DNA from: Leishmania donovani
Taxonomy: Eukaryota > Euglenozoa > Kinetoplastea > Trypanosomatida > Trypanosomatidae
DNA: 64,000 bases
Reading direction: 5' to 3'
Assembly: GCF_000227135.1 (NCBI RefSeq)
Contig: NC_018255.1
Coordinates: 382,649-446,648 of the forward strand
Every line of letters starts with the position of its first letter. Position 1 is the stretch's first letter. A program made the position numbers and the translations under genes. Shown piece by piece: positions 20,936 through 32,879 of the stretch. Below the pieces are notes generated by a model. It had not been told where the DNA came from. It was given only the letters and a program-made list of their open reading frames with translations, and did no database searches.

Positions 20936-22644
20936 CCCACCTGCATCTGCGTCTCCGAGCGCTGTGTTGCAGGACAACCTCACCGACTGGCGCGCCTCGT
21001 GCGTGCTAGGTCACTGTCCTAGCCACATGTGTGCTTGTGCTTGCTGATGGCCATGTTGCCCCGCTTTCTCACTGCCCATGCATTAACTCGACAACGCGCG
21101 CACGCACATCCGACGTCCACACAAGCATTTACATGTGTGAGTGAAGGAAAGGAACGAGAGTATCGATGGCCAAAAGAGAAAATCAGAGAGAGAGAGCAAC
21201 AAAAGCAGCATGCGTGCTGCCTGAAAGAGGAGCACACGTGTGCGCAAGCGCTCTGCTGCAGTGGGCGTGGGGAGGGGGAACTTATCATAGCAGTGGTAGT
21301 ACTACTGATGGAAACCTATCCGTGTCTCCTCATAGCCGGTATGCTGCTGTGCTTCATTCCACTCTATCTCTGCCCTCGCTCTTCTCTCACTTGGAGTGCG
21401 CTCGATGCTCTGCGTCCCACCACTCTCCTCTCCCTTCTCCCATGCTGGCCAGCCACGCCACAGCGCGCAGGCACACGCGATTTCACTGCATCCTTTGCTG
21501 TTTTTGTTTTTGACTTGGGTGATGGGGTGCGGGTGCGACGAGATTCGCACACCGGCTTGAAAGGAAATCGTTAATCCTGACACAGATCAACAATCGCACC
21601 TTCACACACACACACAGACACAACGCACACACGCATCCCAAAGATTGCACACAACGGCATCTTCACAGAAACAGGCTCCCAGTCTACACAACAGCGCGAG
21701 GAGGAAGGGAAGAAAGGTGAACACAAGACAAAAAAAAAGAGCTTCAGCGGCATCGCAGTCTATGGGGGTGTAGTCACGCATAGGCGGATCCGACTGGAAG
21801 AGCAGAGAAGGCAATACGTCTCACCGTGGCGGGAGAAAGGCGGAGCAGCGAGACAGTGAAAGGCGGACGCACGCGATCTTTCTTTCCCTTGCGTGCCCTG
21901 CGCCTCTCCTCACCAGCCAGGGAGGTGGGAAGGACAGCACGCAGGGCAGCACTAGAGAGACGAGGCTAAGATCGACACGGGCTACCTCGCTTGCGGCGAG
22001 CCGCCCCCTCCCCCACAGCAACGGCTGCGGTTCTCGAGCCACTGGAGAAGCCGTTCATTTTCTTTGCTGGTTCACCCTCCGTTTTGTATAGAATTTGCTG
22101 CTTCTTAGGCTCTGTCGGCGCGCCGCCTTTTCTGGTGGTTGTGTGTCGTCTCTGTCCGTGCTCGTCCACCTCACGCCGTCGCTGCCCTCTTTTCTCGCCC
22201 CCGCGCCTCTACCTACGCCGTCAAATCTGGCGAAACGAAGAAACCCTCAAAAAGGCGTTGCGTGCGGATTCGCCTGCGTGCTGGTCTGTGCTCGTTGAAG
22301 GCCTTTTCTTTGCCACGTTCGCCCCAGCTCTCTCGAGCTCTCGTCTAACTCGTGCATCGGACTGCTCTGCGTGTGTCTCGTGCTGTGTCTGTGCGTGTGT
22401 TAAGAGTGAAGGGCAGGAGAACGTGTCGCTACGGAGCACTGCACACCTTTTCGTCCTGCTCGTTTTCCTTCTGCCTTTGCTGGAGGGCGCATCGTTTGCT
22501 GATCTGCATCTTCCCTCGGTTTCTGTGTGTGCGTGTGTGCGTGTGTGTGTGTGTGTGCCTGCTTTGTGTGGGTCGCGCAGACAATCGCATCGGCATTGAC
22601 ACCTGCGGTTGCCCCCGGTGACTGCCTCGGCTCCATTAGTGTAT
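20936..22644. other. Spacer without a recognisable gene
   Basis: Mixed intergenic sequence of 1.7 kb with a CA stretch near 21601-21630 and a (GT)n run at 22531-22557. The last 500 bases are pyrimidine-rich. Open frames here are short and without domains. Confidence 0.5.
22531..22557. repeat. (GT)n-rich run
   Basis: A GT-rich stretch with two interruptions lies about 140 bases before the HMG-box-like gene. Confidence 0.85.
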
Positions 22645-22677
22645 TCGTTCTTTGTTTTTTTTTCCTCTGTCGCGAAG
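22645..22677 (+). promoter_or_regulatory. Predicted spliced-leader acceptor
   Basis: A T/C tract at 22645-22670 is followed by AG at 22676-22677. The first ATG after it is at 22699, so the leader would be 21 nt. Confidence 0.55.
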
Positions 22678-22698
22678 CTGTGAAGACGAGCGGCTGAG

Positions 22699-24867
22699 AT
22701 GTTTGGCAATGTGATACGGCGCTTGCCAGTGCACTGGGGCCCTGGTGCAGCTTGCCTCTCAAATCCATCGCCCTCAGCCACGTCGCCGCGGCTGCGGGCA
22801 TCGCCATGTACCTCCACGGCGGTAACAGCTGTTCGCGCCGCAGCCGCGGCTCGTCACGTCCGAGCCACTCACACAGACCCCTCTTACTTGCTTTGTGGCA
22901 CGTTGTCCATGGCGCATCGGTGGTCCTCCACGTACCCCACCGCGTCGCGTAGAAGTGTTCGAACTAGAACGAAAAAGCAGTTCAACTACCTCACAGCGGA
23001 CCGTCTAATCCCAACCGAGAAGAAGCTGTCGCGGATCGCGATACGCAATCGCGATGATGTTAGTCTGCGACGGCGCCGCGAGTACAAGCAGCAGCTGATG
23101 CGCGACGTGGAGGAGAAGATCCGGTTTTACCCTCCCAGCATTAAGAAGCAGGTGTTCTTTCCAATCATGACGAACTCCACCCGCGTATCCCTCTTCCGCG
23201 GCAACCGCGAATATGGGATCCGCACGTCGACTCGCGTCTTCAGCATGCTCCTGGAGCAACTTTGCAAGAGAGAGCACCGAGGGTTCATCCTAGAGAAGCT
23301 GGCAGAGCTCGGACTCGAGCCCCCCACCGCAGAGGACTGGGAGCACTTCACCGATCCGGTGACGGGGGACATTACAACGGGGATGATGTACTCCAAGTGG
23401 GTCGATTCGATTTTGACAACGTATGGACGGATGTCATTCACGAGCTCAAAGCATCTGCTCGCCGCTGGAGCGACCACGCTGTTTGCGTATGTCATCCGAA
23501 ACTACCTCGACCGCACCCTGGTGCCGCCGCTGGAGGACTGGTCGCGCCAATTCGGCCCTGTCGTCGCCGAGGAATTTGTGGGGCGACCGCGCGGTCAGCA
23601 GAAGGTGAGTCTTGCCTTGTCCGACGCATTGTACGAGGTGCGCGTGTGGGGGCGTACACATGCGCAGGAGGCTGTCTCGCGCCTCTCGCTGCAAGAGCAA
23701 ACTGACCTCGTGAAGTGGGTGGAGGGAAACATGAAGACCCACATCGCGGAGATGGAGAGAAAGCACGCCTTCACGGCTAAGATACTCGCAGTGATGCACA
23801 GCCTGCCGGAGGCCAAAGCGATCCACAACTCGTTCTGGGCCTTTAAGGAGTCGAAGCGACTGGAGCACGTGGTGAAAATGAACGGAGCCTTCTTTCCGCT
23901 GCACCACGACGTGCATAGGCAGTGGTCTCAGCTGTCGAAGGAGGAGAAGGCGCGATACTCGTGCTTTGGCCGAAAGCGTGAGACGGAGACGGCGTGTGGA
24001 CGCAAGCTCTTCATTCGTTACTGTTGCCGTGACTACGGCTTTAGCTTGAGCGATGCGTCACAGCGCTACGCCAGCCTTGGCGATCTGCAAAAGGCTGCGC
24101 TGGAGTTCCCCTTCTACTTCCCGCTCACCCCAGGCAACGCTGCCACGGCGGCGTTTCAACGCTTCTACTTGGTGATGTGCGAGCGATACGGCATGGTGCG
24201 CACCTACAGCAGCGGCATCGGCAATCGACTCTTCAAGATTGCCATGCGCCAAAAATGGGATGCCCTATCCATGGAAGAACGACAACAGTACGAAGAGCAT
24301 GACCGGATTTATGCTGCGTTCCCGCTTCAGCCGCCCACGCCCGAGGCAGCCGCATCGGGCTCCGCAAAAGCGTCCTCATCAGGGTCACTGCCAGCGAGTA
24401 CGGCGCCATCGGCGGCGACACGGAGCAGCGAGTGCGTAACCACGCGATGGGGTACACCGGCCAAGGGTTCGACGGCATCGAGGTCGCAGGTAAGAGTTGG
24501 ACCTCAGTACTTTGTGGAGGAGCGGCCACCGTCGTTGAAGGTGGACGACACCGCGCTCACTGCGGAGGAGTTGCTCATGAACCTTCGAGAAGCTGCGTAC
24601 GGCACACACAGCAATGAGACCAAGGCGAAAGTGGCGGCGACGGCCGCTCATCCTAAGGCAACCTCGTCTGTGGCGGAGACGGCGGCGGCGACGGCCGACG
24701 AGAAGCTGCAGTCGAGGCAGCAAAAAGAAGCGGCTGACACGCAGGATGTCGAGGTGCCCATGGCCGCGTCGAGGAGAGGCCGTGCACGCTCCAAGACTCC
24801 GGGTTCTACCCATGGCGAAGGGTCCACGAGGACGCGGCAGCCGGCACTCCAAGTTGTCATGATTTGA
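22699..24867 (+). CDS. Putative mitochondrial protein with HMG-box-like segments
   Basis: The product has 722 residues. The N-terminus (MFGNVIRRLPVHWGPGAACL and on) is poor in acidic residues and rich in Arg, Ser and Ala, like a mitochondrial presequence. Residues 90-360 are a conserved-looking helical block of unknown family. About residues 367-435 contain FWAFKESKRLEHVVKMNG followed by WSQLSKEEKARYSCFGRK, the pattern of an HMG box. A second such segment at about 474-545 has AAFQRFYLVMCERYG and QKWDALSMEERQQYEEHDRI. The tail (from 550) is Ala/Ser/Thr-rich with basic patches. Two HMG-type boxes and mitochondrial targeting would fit a kinetoplast or mitochondrial nucleic-acid-binding protein; this is inferred, and a mitoribosomal role is an alternative. 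Confidence 0.6.
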   Translation: MFGNVIRRLPVHWGPGAACLSNPSPSATSPRLRASPCTSTAVTAVRAAAAARHVRATHTDPSYLLCGTLSMAHRWSSTYPTASRRSVRTRTKKQFNYLTADRLIPTEKKLSRIAIRNRDDVSLRRRREYKQQLMRDVEEKIRFYPPSIKKQVFFPIMTNSTRVSLFRGNREYGIRTSTRVFSMLLEQLCKREHRGFILEKLAELGLEPPTAEDWEHFTDPVTGDITTGMMYSKWVDSILTTYGRMSFTSSKHLLAAGATTLFAYVIRNYLDRTLVPPLEDWSRQFGPVVAEEFVGRPRGQQKVSLALSDALYEVRVWGRTHAQEAVSRLSLQEQTDLVKWVEGNMKTHIAEMERKHAFTAKILAVMHSLPEAKAIHNSFWAFKESKRLEHVVKMNGAFFPLHHDVHRQWSQLSKEEKARYSCFGRKRETETACGRKLFIRYCCRDYGFSLSDASQRYASLGDLQKAALEFPFYFPLTPGNAATAAFQRFYLVMCERYGMVRTYSSGIGNRLFKIAMRQKWDALSMEERQQYEEHDRIYAAFPLQPPTPEAAASGSAKASSSGSLPASTAPSAATRSSECVTTRWGTPAKGSTASRSQVRVGPQYFVEERPPSLKVDDTALTAEELLMNLREAAYGTHSNETKAKVAATAAHPKATSSVAETAAATADEKLQSRQQKEAADTQDVEVPMAASRRGRARSKTPGSTHGEGSTRTRQPALQVVMI

Positions 24868-27800
24868 GCACCACGTTTGCGCCATCGGCATCGATGGGAG
24901 CGAGGAAGGTTGGTGGAAGGAAGGGAGGGGGCGGGAGAGGTCACTGTTACGTTTTCCGGCTGCTTTTTCAAAGTGGCCGAACGATAAGGGACGGAAGGAG
25001 GAGCGAATGGGGCGGATACGTCTTTATGCAGACGTGTGTGTGTGTGTGTGTATGCTTGTTCCCCTTTGGCCGTTCGCGCTTCATGACTCTCTTTCTGTCT
25101 CTCGGCCCCTCCTTCCCAGGCTGCTCGGAAGCAGAGCAGCTCCGCTTTGGCTGTGGAGTCTGTCCGTCTCGCTTCAACCCCCCCCTCCCTCCCTCCCTCA
25201 CTCTTCCGCCCCCATCTCCCTGGTCCGTGATGGTGCAGCATAGAGTGTTGTTCCTGTACGCCGCGTTCTCTTCGATGGCTGCGAAGCGTCCTGTCTCTCC
25301 CTCTTGTTTCTTTGTCACGACTTCTTCACCGTCCGCATCAAACAGTGTCATCCGGCTCCCTACCGTGTCGACGGTTCACACGCGCGCTTTTGCATCCTTC
25401 CCTCGTGGGGACGTCGAGACGCCGTCTCAGTGCCACTACTGTTCACACTCGTAACTGCATACAAGCAAAAGGAAAAGAAACGACAAGAATGACACACGTA
25501 AGCACCTGTCGCCTTACACGACGGGCAATCGTAACAGAAATGCTGTGGCGAGGCGGTGGAATCGGGGCGCGAGAATGTGGCGGTGCTCCCTCCCTGCCAC
25601 AGGCAACACCGTCTTCGACTTCCTGCTCCGCCTCCCTCCCCCACCACACACCTGTGCAGCAGTGCCAGGCCTACGGCGATTGTGCATGAAGGCATGACAC
25701 CCATCGCGCGCGCGCCCTGCTCACCTCTCTTCTCACCTCTCTCTTCCTCACATCCCCCCGGTGTATCACTGTCACTCACACACGCGATGTACGCCTCTCT
25801 CGCTTTCTTTTTTTTTGTTGTTGTTTGCTTCTTTCACATTCTCTTCCCATCCCTCTTTGTTTTTTTTTTTGCTTTTGGCGTGCCGTCATATCATCTCCGT
25901 GCCGCCTTCCGCTGCCCCGACGTTTCGGTGTATGAACCCGTTTCGTCTACCCGCGATGTCTTTTCCAGCATAAGCATACTTGCTCATCGGCAGGTATAGA
26001 TACGCCCCTCGATACACGGACACACTCACAGAACTTATCCTTGCCCCTCTGCTCTTTTCCTACCATCGGACACCGCTGAGTGCGGCCGCTCGTTGCTGCG
26101 CAGTTGCGCGAAGCTGACAAACCGGCGGCTTTCCTCTCCTCACCGCAGCCGACGCGCGCTTTGCCGAACGCGCGGAGCCTTCACGTAGAGAGGAGGCCGG
26201 CGAGGAGCGAGCGCATTGCCCGCCTCAGCTTTGAGGTCACCGCCAAAAAAAAAAAAAAACAGAAAAAAGGGGTGCTCATCTTCCGCTGTCTGCCGTGCGC
26301 TCGTGTGTGTGTAATCTTTGCTGCGGATACTGAAGTGCACGCTCTCGTCGAGGTCGCCGCTGAGAGTCGTCTCATTTCTCCTTGGTGTTTTCGAGAATCC
26401 GGCCCCCTCCCCCCCCCTCCACCACCCATCCTAACCTCACCCTCCCCTATCATCATCTCTTTTTGTCTTCTGCGCCTTTCCCCCCCCCTTTCCCTCATCG
26501 TCCAATCCAAACCCGTTGAGCGACGTCCCCCTCCCCAACACCTCACCCTCCCGGCTCACTACACACAGACGCATCCCCATCATCATTACCGTCTTCCTAT
26601 CTTTGCCGTGCCCTGTCTCCCCACGGCTCAGACCTTCTTTCTCTCACGCCTGCGTGTGTTTTCCGCGTGCGTTGCCCGAGCGTACAGCTTTTGGTTTGCT
26701 CGCGCCGAGTTGTTTTCTTCTCCTTCGGTCTCCTTTTTTTTTGTTCGCTTGTAAGGGCCCTTGCCAGTATTGTTTTGTTGTTGCTGTTGTTGTTGTTTTC
26801 CGCTCCGTTCCCTCTCTCCTTCCCTGCTCCTCCTCTGACCCGGCGTAGGTGTGCGCGTGTGTGCGTGCGCGCGCGCGTTTTCTTTTCGGAGTGCGCAGGT
26901 GCGCTGGACACCGCCTTTTGTCTCGCATCGATCTCTCCCGCCCACCCACACACACACGCGCAATCCAATAGTGCACACACGCACATCCTCTCCTTCTCTT
27001 GTTTCTCCATGTTTGTTGGGCTTTTCCGTTTGGCGTTTTCGCTCTAACTCGCTTTGCCGGCTCGCTGTTGCCCCTCCGCTTTCTCCTTCCCTCAACAGTT
27101 CTGGTTGAATGACTTTGTTGTCCGTGCTCACACGCATGCCTGTGTGTGTGTGAGTGAGTGAGTGGTTGTCTGTGTTGTCCACCATCTCTTCCGACCTCTT
27201 TCAACAGCAAGCCCTCTTTTGTTTCGCTTTCTTCCTGGGGTTGTGCTCCCCCTCCATCTGTCATTTTGCCGTACGCCGTACATACACACACACACACACA
27301 CTCACGCCCGCACATCAGCGAGCTCCCCCTCCCCTTTCGTGCTTTCTTGCCTTTCCTTTGGTTTGGCTTGCTCCCCTCTTATCTGTCGGTCTGCCTTTTC
27401 TGTTTGCCGCTCTTTGCCACAGGCCGCAGAGGGAAAAGCTCGTCTTTCGTTCTTGTGAGCGTCTGCTTCCCGTATATTTCGTTGCGTGGCTTTCTCTTGC
27501 GCTCTGCGCGTGTGCGAGTGCCTGGGAGCGCAGACTTCCTTATACTCTGTGCAACTTCACGCGTCTCTGTCTCCGTTCCTTCTCCGCGGTATTGTTCTCT
27601 CTTTTCCCCTTTTTTTTTGCTGCTCCAGAGGCGGTGAGTGCAACAGGAGGCTGCGTCGGTGGAAAGCGGACAGATAGTGTGGCTCGGTGCCCTATACAGT
27701 CCGCCAATCGACGTCGAGGAGGGTAGCTTCTTTTTTCGGTCAGCGTGCAACGCGCGCGTGTGTGTGTGCGGGGGGGGTTGTGATGCTGAATCTGCAGGTG

Positions 27801-27972
27801 GGCGCATTTGTGTACATCCTCACATATTTGCTCTCCTGTATCCCCGTACGCGCACACGGACACGCACGCGCGCTGACGTGCTCTACAAATTCAAAACGGT
27901 CCCCCGGTGCTTCCGTGTCTGCGATTGGTTTTGTTCTCGACTGTGCGTGTGTGCATGCACATGTGAGCTCTG
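24868..27972. other. Long pyrimidine-rich spacer
   Basis: About 3.1 kb. It holds a (GT)n run near 25036-25051, a poly-A run at 26245-26259, many C/T tracts and a (CA)n run at 27284-27301. All open frames are low-complexity products of these tracts; no gene is supported. Part should be 3' untranslated region of the HMG-box-like gene and part the leader of the ATP-grasp gene. Confidence 0.5.
27284..27301. repeat. (CA)n microsatellite
   Basis: Nine CA units lie about 670 bases before the ATP-grasp gene. Confidence 0.9.
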
Positions 27973-30603
27973 ATGAACGCAGAGAACCCCATGGGAAACT
28001 CGAGCGCGCGGATACGCTCCGACGCGCCGATTACATCGTCGACAGCAACGTCACAGGACCGGGCCAACAGCATGCCGCCCCCCACGACGCTTCCGTCCAA
28101 CACCACTTCGCTGAATGGGCCTCTGCTCCCTCTGTCGGGGACGCGGCGGCCACCGCGTCGGCTTGCGCGTCAGACCAAAACCCCACCTACCCCACCTACG
28201 CAGCACCCACCCAATCAGCCAACAGCGCTCACCTTGTCGCCACTGATGCTGCTTGAGCGGCAGCAGCTGGTGCAGGCGCTGCAGCTGCGTTACCACTGTT
28301 CAGCTGCCTGCGCCATCTCCACCGTGAACAGTTATTACCCCGACGAAGAAAAATGCCGGGCGACGGTTCAAGGCAAAATGACCGCTCCGTTCGTGTTGGC
28401 CGTTGGGATGGTGCCGAAACAGCGCGAGTATGTCGACAGCCTGCGCGACGACCTCGCCGCTGCCTTTCGGCACTTTCCATATCTGAACGGTACTGCAAAG
28501 CCGCAGGACGAAGAAGAGCAAAAAGGATGTGCCAAGGCCGTCGCCAGCGGCGAGAGGGGCAGCAATGGTACTGTGTCGTCGCCGGCTTCTATTGACTGGG
28601 CGGAGGTGCGGGCTTGCCTCCTGTCACCCAAGAAGGCGCCGCTCTGGTACATGCACACAGAACTGGTGTTTCCCGGAGCCGCACACGATGTGCGCATCTA
28701 CGAGAATGCCTACCAGAGCCTCATTGTCAAAGAAGGCTTTTCGTACGTTATTGGCTGCTACGCTTCCGGCGATGGCGTGGTGCCGGCCCTCGACTATGTC
28801 AATGCTCGGCTGTGCGGCGAGTCTGTTCAGTCTCTCGCCCAGCGCATGGGCTTTGACGAGGACGTCGTGGAGGCACTCGATGGTCTTGAGGCGGAGGTGC
28901 CCACCTGTGTCTACACGCGCGTGAACGCGTTTGGCAACAACCCCGCCACATCGCGCTCCTCCCGACAGGACAAGGGTCACGCGCAGCAGGTGCTCAAGGA
29001 AGCGGGGCTTGCCTACGTTCGGTCCTACGTGACGACACGCGCCGATGAAGCGGTGGCAAAGGTGGAAGATGGCACATTGCTGCTTCCAGTCGTGGTGAAG
29101 CCAAACTCCGGCGCCGGGTCAGAGTTTGTGACGCTGTGTCACACCGTGGATGACATCCGCGTCGCCTTTTCGATGGTAAAGGGCGTCCGGACCTCGCAAG
29201 GCACAGACGCGGCGCAGCTCGTTGTGGAGGAGTATATCGAGGGTCCCGAGTACGTCGTGAACACGGTGAGCTACCAAGGCGTGCACGTCGTTACGGATGT
29301 CTGGGAGAGCTGGAAGTACCCAGAACCAGTGGTCACCACAGGCTTGACGCGCAGCGCCGAGGAGGCGCTGCGCACCGCCGGCATCGAGCGCCAAAAGCAG
29401 CGCAAGATATCCATCCTGTACGACAGGCAGACCCTCATCACCAATCTGGCAGACCTGCCGGCGACCCACAGCGCACGACGGATCGTCGAGTACACGCTCA
29501 AGTGCCTCGATGCGCTGGGACTCCAGAACGGCTGCGGGCACAGCGAGGTGCGCCTTGACACCCGAAAGACGGCGCGCGAATTGCGACATCACGAGCAGCG
29601 GCGACTGAAGACGAACAACCCTTTGGGCAAGGTCAAAGACGAGCGCCTCGATGAAGGAGAACCCATCTTGATTGAGCTCAACTCTCGCATGCAAGGCGAC
29701 ATCCCACGCAGCACCGACGTAATCGGCTACGACCAGTATTCGCTGCTCGTGTACATCTCAGAGGCCGTGAACGTGTTCGGTGCGGCCACGGCCGCCTCCA
29801 CGGCGCTGCCCTTCCGCGTCGACTCGTCGCGGCCGCAGCGTGTGGGTGAGATCCCGTGGCCGCCTGTGCCGCGCCTATACCGTGCTAGGCCCTCCACCGG
29901 GCCACCTATGGCAACAACTGTGCTGTTCCTGGCGACGAAGGAGGAGTGCATCCTCAACGGCGTTGCCCTGCGCACTCTCACAGAGCTCGGCACCTTTCGG
30001 CGCTTTACCCGAACCATCTTCAAGCCGAATCAGCCCGGCTTTGTCACGCCCCTGCGCCACACCGTCGATCTCTTCTCCAGCCCCACGTCGTGTGTCATGC
30101 AGGGCCCTGCTGCAGAGGTGGAGGCCGACTGCGCAGCCATCCGGTCCATGGAGTCGGCAACGCTCTGCTCGGCGGCGAAGGCGGCGCTCTTCAAACTCAC
30201 CTCCACGATTCACGAGACGGAGCGGCTGCGCGAGAACGCTCGCATTATCGACGGGCGACTGCGCACCATGACGGAGGCCTATCGCCACGCCTCCGCTCAG
30301 GCGGGATCATCGACCGATGAGACCGCCGACGAGAGAAGGGAGAAGGACGAGCAGGACACGGAGAATGACAGCTGCTCCTCTCAGCATGACTTGGAGGCGC
30401 TAAGGAGCAGCATCTCCTCCCTTCAGTCGGAGCTGACGTGGGTGACGAACAACCTCGCCGCCGATGATAGACAAGCGCAACTCTTGAGAACCGAGTTTGC
30501 GAAGGCGCTGGCGAGTCAGAAGCCCGCCCCGCTGTACGTTAACTACCAGGACTTCTCAATGATGAAGGCGGCTGGTGTCGGCAATGAGCTGGCTGTCATG
30601 TAA
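27973..30603 (+). CDS. ATP-grasp domain ligase-like protein
   Basis: The product has 876 residues. An N-terminal disordered Pro/Thr-rich stretch covers residues 1-90. An ordered N-lobe follows, and then an ATP-grasp fold. VVVKPNSGAGSEFVTL (near 372-387) is the ATP-binding lysine strand and glycine-rich loop. VVEEYIEGPEYVVNTV (near 417-432) holds the hinge acidic residues. CGHSEVRLD (near 520-528) and ILIELNSRMQGDIP (near 565-578) carry the metal-binding Glu/Asn residues. Spacing fits carboxylate-amine ligases of the carnosine synthase, BacD or carbamoyl-phosphate-synthase-like type. The C-terminal 170 residues add a coiled coil. The substrate cannot be read from the sequence. A cytosolic ligase forming an amide from a carboxylate and an amine is the likely role. 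The ATG at 27973 follows an AG at 27966-27967, but the pyrimidine tract is weak. Confidence 0.8.
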   Translation: MNAENPMGNSSARIRSDAPITSSTATSQDRANSMPPPTTLPSNTTSLNGPLLPLSGTRRPPRRLARQTKTPPTPPTQHPPNQPTALTLSPLMLLERQQLVQALQLRYHCSAACAISTVNSYYPDEEKCRATVQGKMTAPFVLAVGMVPKQREYVDSLRDDLAAAFRHFPYLNGTAKPQDEEEQKGCAKAVASGERGSNGTVSSPASIDWAEVRACLLSPKKAPLWYMHTELVFPGAAHDVRIYENAYQSLIVKEGFSYVIGCYASGDGVVPALDYVNARLCGESVQSLAQRMGFDEDVVEALDGLEAEVPTCVYTRVNAFGNNPATSRSSRQDKGHAQQVLKEAGLAYVRSYVTTRADEAVAKVEDGTLLLPVVVKPNSGAGSEFVTLCHTVDDIRVAFSMVKGVRTSQGTDAAQLVVEEYIEGPEYVVNTVSYQGVHVVTDVWESWKYPEPVVTTGLTRSAEEALRTAGIERQKQRKISILYDRQTLITNLADLPATHSARRIVEYTLKCLDALGLQNGCGHSEVRLDTRKTARELRHHEQRRLKTNNPLGKVKDERLDEGEPILIELNSRMQGDIPRSTDVIGYDQYSLLVYISEAVNVFGAATAASTALPFRVDSSRPQRVGEIPWPPVPRLYRARPSTGPPMATTVLFLATKEECILNGVALRTLTELGTFRRFTRTIFKPNQPGFVTPLRHTVDLFSSPTSCVMQGPAAEVEADCAAIRSMESATLCSAAKAALFKLTSTIHETERLRENARIIDGRLRTMTEAYRHASAQAGSSTDETADERREKDEQDTENDSCSSQHDLEALRSSISSLQSELTWVTNNLAADDRQAQLLRTEFAKALASQKPAPLYVNYQDFSMMKAAGVGNELAVM

Positions 30604-32879
30604 TGGCCTAGTGGGCGTGCTGTAGCACGCGACGCTCGTCCTCTTTAGCCTTTCCAGCGCTGTCCGGGCGAAGCTAGTGCCGACGTGCTGAGTCGGTGTG
30701 CGTAGGCGCGGGTGCACATCGGTGTGCACTTTAGCGCTCTCCCTCTTTCTGAGTTTTCTCTTTTTTTACTCTTTGCCTTCTCTCTCCACGGATCCTTCCT
30801 CAGAGGGTGCACCTCGCTGTAGAAGGTCGTTGTAAGGGGAGGGGGGCGTTGAGGGTGGAGGGGCGGCCAGCACCACGCCGACCCGCATTTCTCCCCTTGT
30901 GGTTTCAAATCTCTGCGGATGCCGAAGATGGACCAGATAGCGTTCACAGGTTGCTGGGCTTTTATAGATTTGCAAGTAGGGACCCACGGTAAAGGAATCC
31001 TCCTTTTCTGGTACCCAGGACAGGGCCGCGAGGTGCGCGTTCTCATGATCCAGCAGCCCACTCCCTCCTTGCCTGCATGGCCTCTGGCGTCTATCCTGTC
31101 CTCTGCTCGCACAGCGTGGCAGCTGCAATGCACACACACGCCCCTCTCGCTCCGCGCACTCTCTCTTCCCCTCTCTTTCTGCAGACGATGCGCCAGCTCA
31201 ACGGAACGAGTGTTTCGGCTCATTGCTTCACCAGTCACCACCCCGACAGAGACCGCCACCGTCAAGCATGTTGGGTGCACCGAGTCCGGCAGCAGGCGAA
31301 TTCAGACGCCGTCTTGCACAGCTTCAGGGGGTGAAGGGCGGACTAGGCAGCAGAGGCACTAACGGGCCGAGGATCCTGGCAGTTCTCTCCGCGCTGAGGA
31401 GCTCCAGCCGCAATAGCAACCCTCAGAGAGTTTGGAAGACAGGGCTGCCCGTCGGGTGGTCCGGTGATCGGCCGTGCAAAGACAAGATAGTGCGATGCTA
31501 ACAGGGGTGGAAGCTTGCCACGCGGGAAGACGACACGCCACGGTGCTGCATTTTCTTCTGCTAGAATGCACGCCGGTGCAGCTGTGTTGCACGTGCACAC
31601 GGGATGTCAGTGTGTCAGTTTGATTGCCCTGATCATGTGCATAAGATGCACACGACGACATTGCACCTAGCCGACACAAACTGCCTCCAGAAGCGTTTGT
31701 GTGTAGACGTGGAAAAAGCGACCCTTCGCTATCAAACTCAGAGGGGGGGCTCACACTGCCACGCAGCTGTGCCAAACTGCGGTCCTCGGGCTAGAAGGCG
31801 CGTAGGTGCTGACGGCAGGGAATTCGAGGCCGCAGTGCCACAAGAGAACGAAGCGAGTAGAGCGAGAAATGGATAAGCGGGAATGTGCGCGAATGCGATG
31901 GAGAGAGCGAGCGAGTCACCAGACGATGCGCGACCTGCAGCAGGAGGGCGTGCACGCTATCTCTCTCTCAGCTCCTGCGCGCGTAGCCGGGGAGAGACAC
32001 ACAACGAAAGAAAAAACGCTCACATTGTTGTTGCGCCACCTGCGGGCGCGCGCGAAACCCTGTCTCTCTTCTGGGCATGTCTGCGGATGTGTGCCGTGCG
32101 GATGTACGGGTGCGCATACTTTTATTTCCGGACTGTTTTTTTTTTTTTTTCTTTGGCCGCTTCTTCGGCGACGTGCTCCTCCCCTGCTTGCTCTAGACCT
32201 GTGCCTGCGTAGGTACGCTCATGGCACCATCAGCGGTGCTACGCTTGCGGTTGCTTTGAAGAGAAAGAGGGTGCCGCGATGGCTAATTCGAGTGACGGCG
32301 TCTTGATTGGTGGATGCTGGAGAGTTGAGAGGAGAAAATGGGGGCTGCAAAAGGGGCCTTTATGGTGGAACCCACGCTCTGCAGACCTCTTCTGTTCGTC
32401 TCTCTTCTATCCTCAGACGGCAGAGAGCTTGCCGTGCTCACCGGAAAACGGTGTGCAGGGCGCACTCGGATGCGCATCTGCGCACCGGATGCTTTGCCTC
32501 CCGTCGGAATGAATGCCGCTCTTTAACTATCGCGATACGGGCCAAGCGCGCTGCTTTCGATGGAGGGGACGCAATGCGCTCTTCAATTTGACCCATTTTT
32601 GCGCTGCTCCGTCTCTCGCCAATGAACACGAACACGGACACACATCTGCCCGCATGAGCGGGGCACACACCCACACCCAAACACGCATTCATCACAGGGG
32701 GTGAGGCGCACGCTTCCATCCTCAACGGCACCGATCAGCCAAACAAGAAGACTAAGGTTTGCCAACGGGCGCACAAGCGACGAAAACGGGAGCATACACG
32801 TGTGTTTTTGGGCGTGACATGTAGACTCGCTTTCGTTGGCGGGGAGAAGATCTCATCACTGGAAGCGGTTGCCGCCCTA
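30604..32879. other. Spacer of 2.3 kb without a supported gene
   Basis: This is mixed sequence. A part at about 31340-31880 is less pyrimidine-biased than the rest and has open frames on both strands, but no domain. A T run lies at 32137-32151. Confidence 0.4.

Noticed and set aside
30645..31280. Open frame of 211 codons on the minus strand
   Set aside because: No domain, mixed composition and wrong strand for this gene array.
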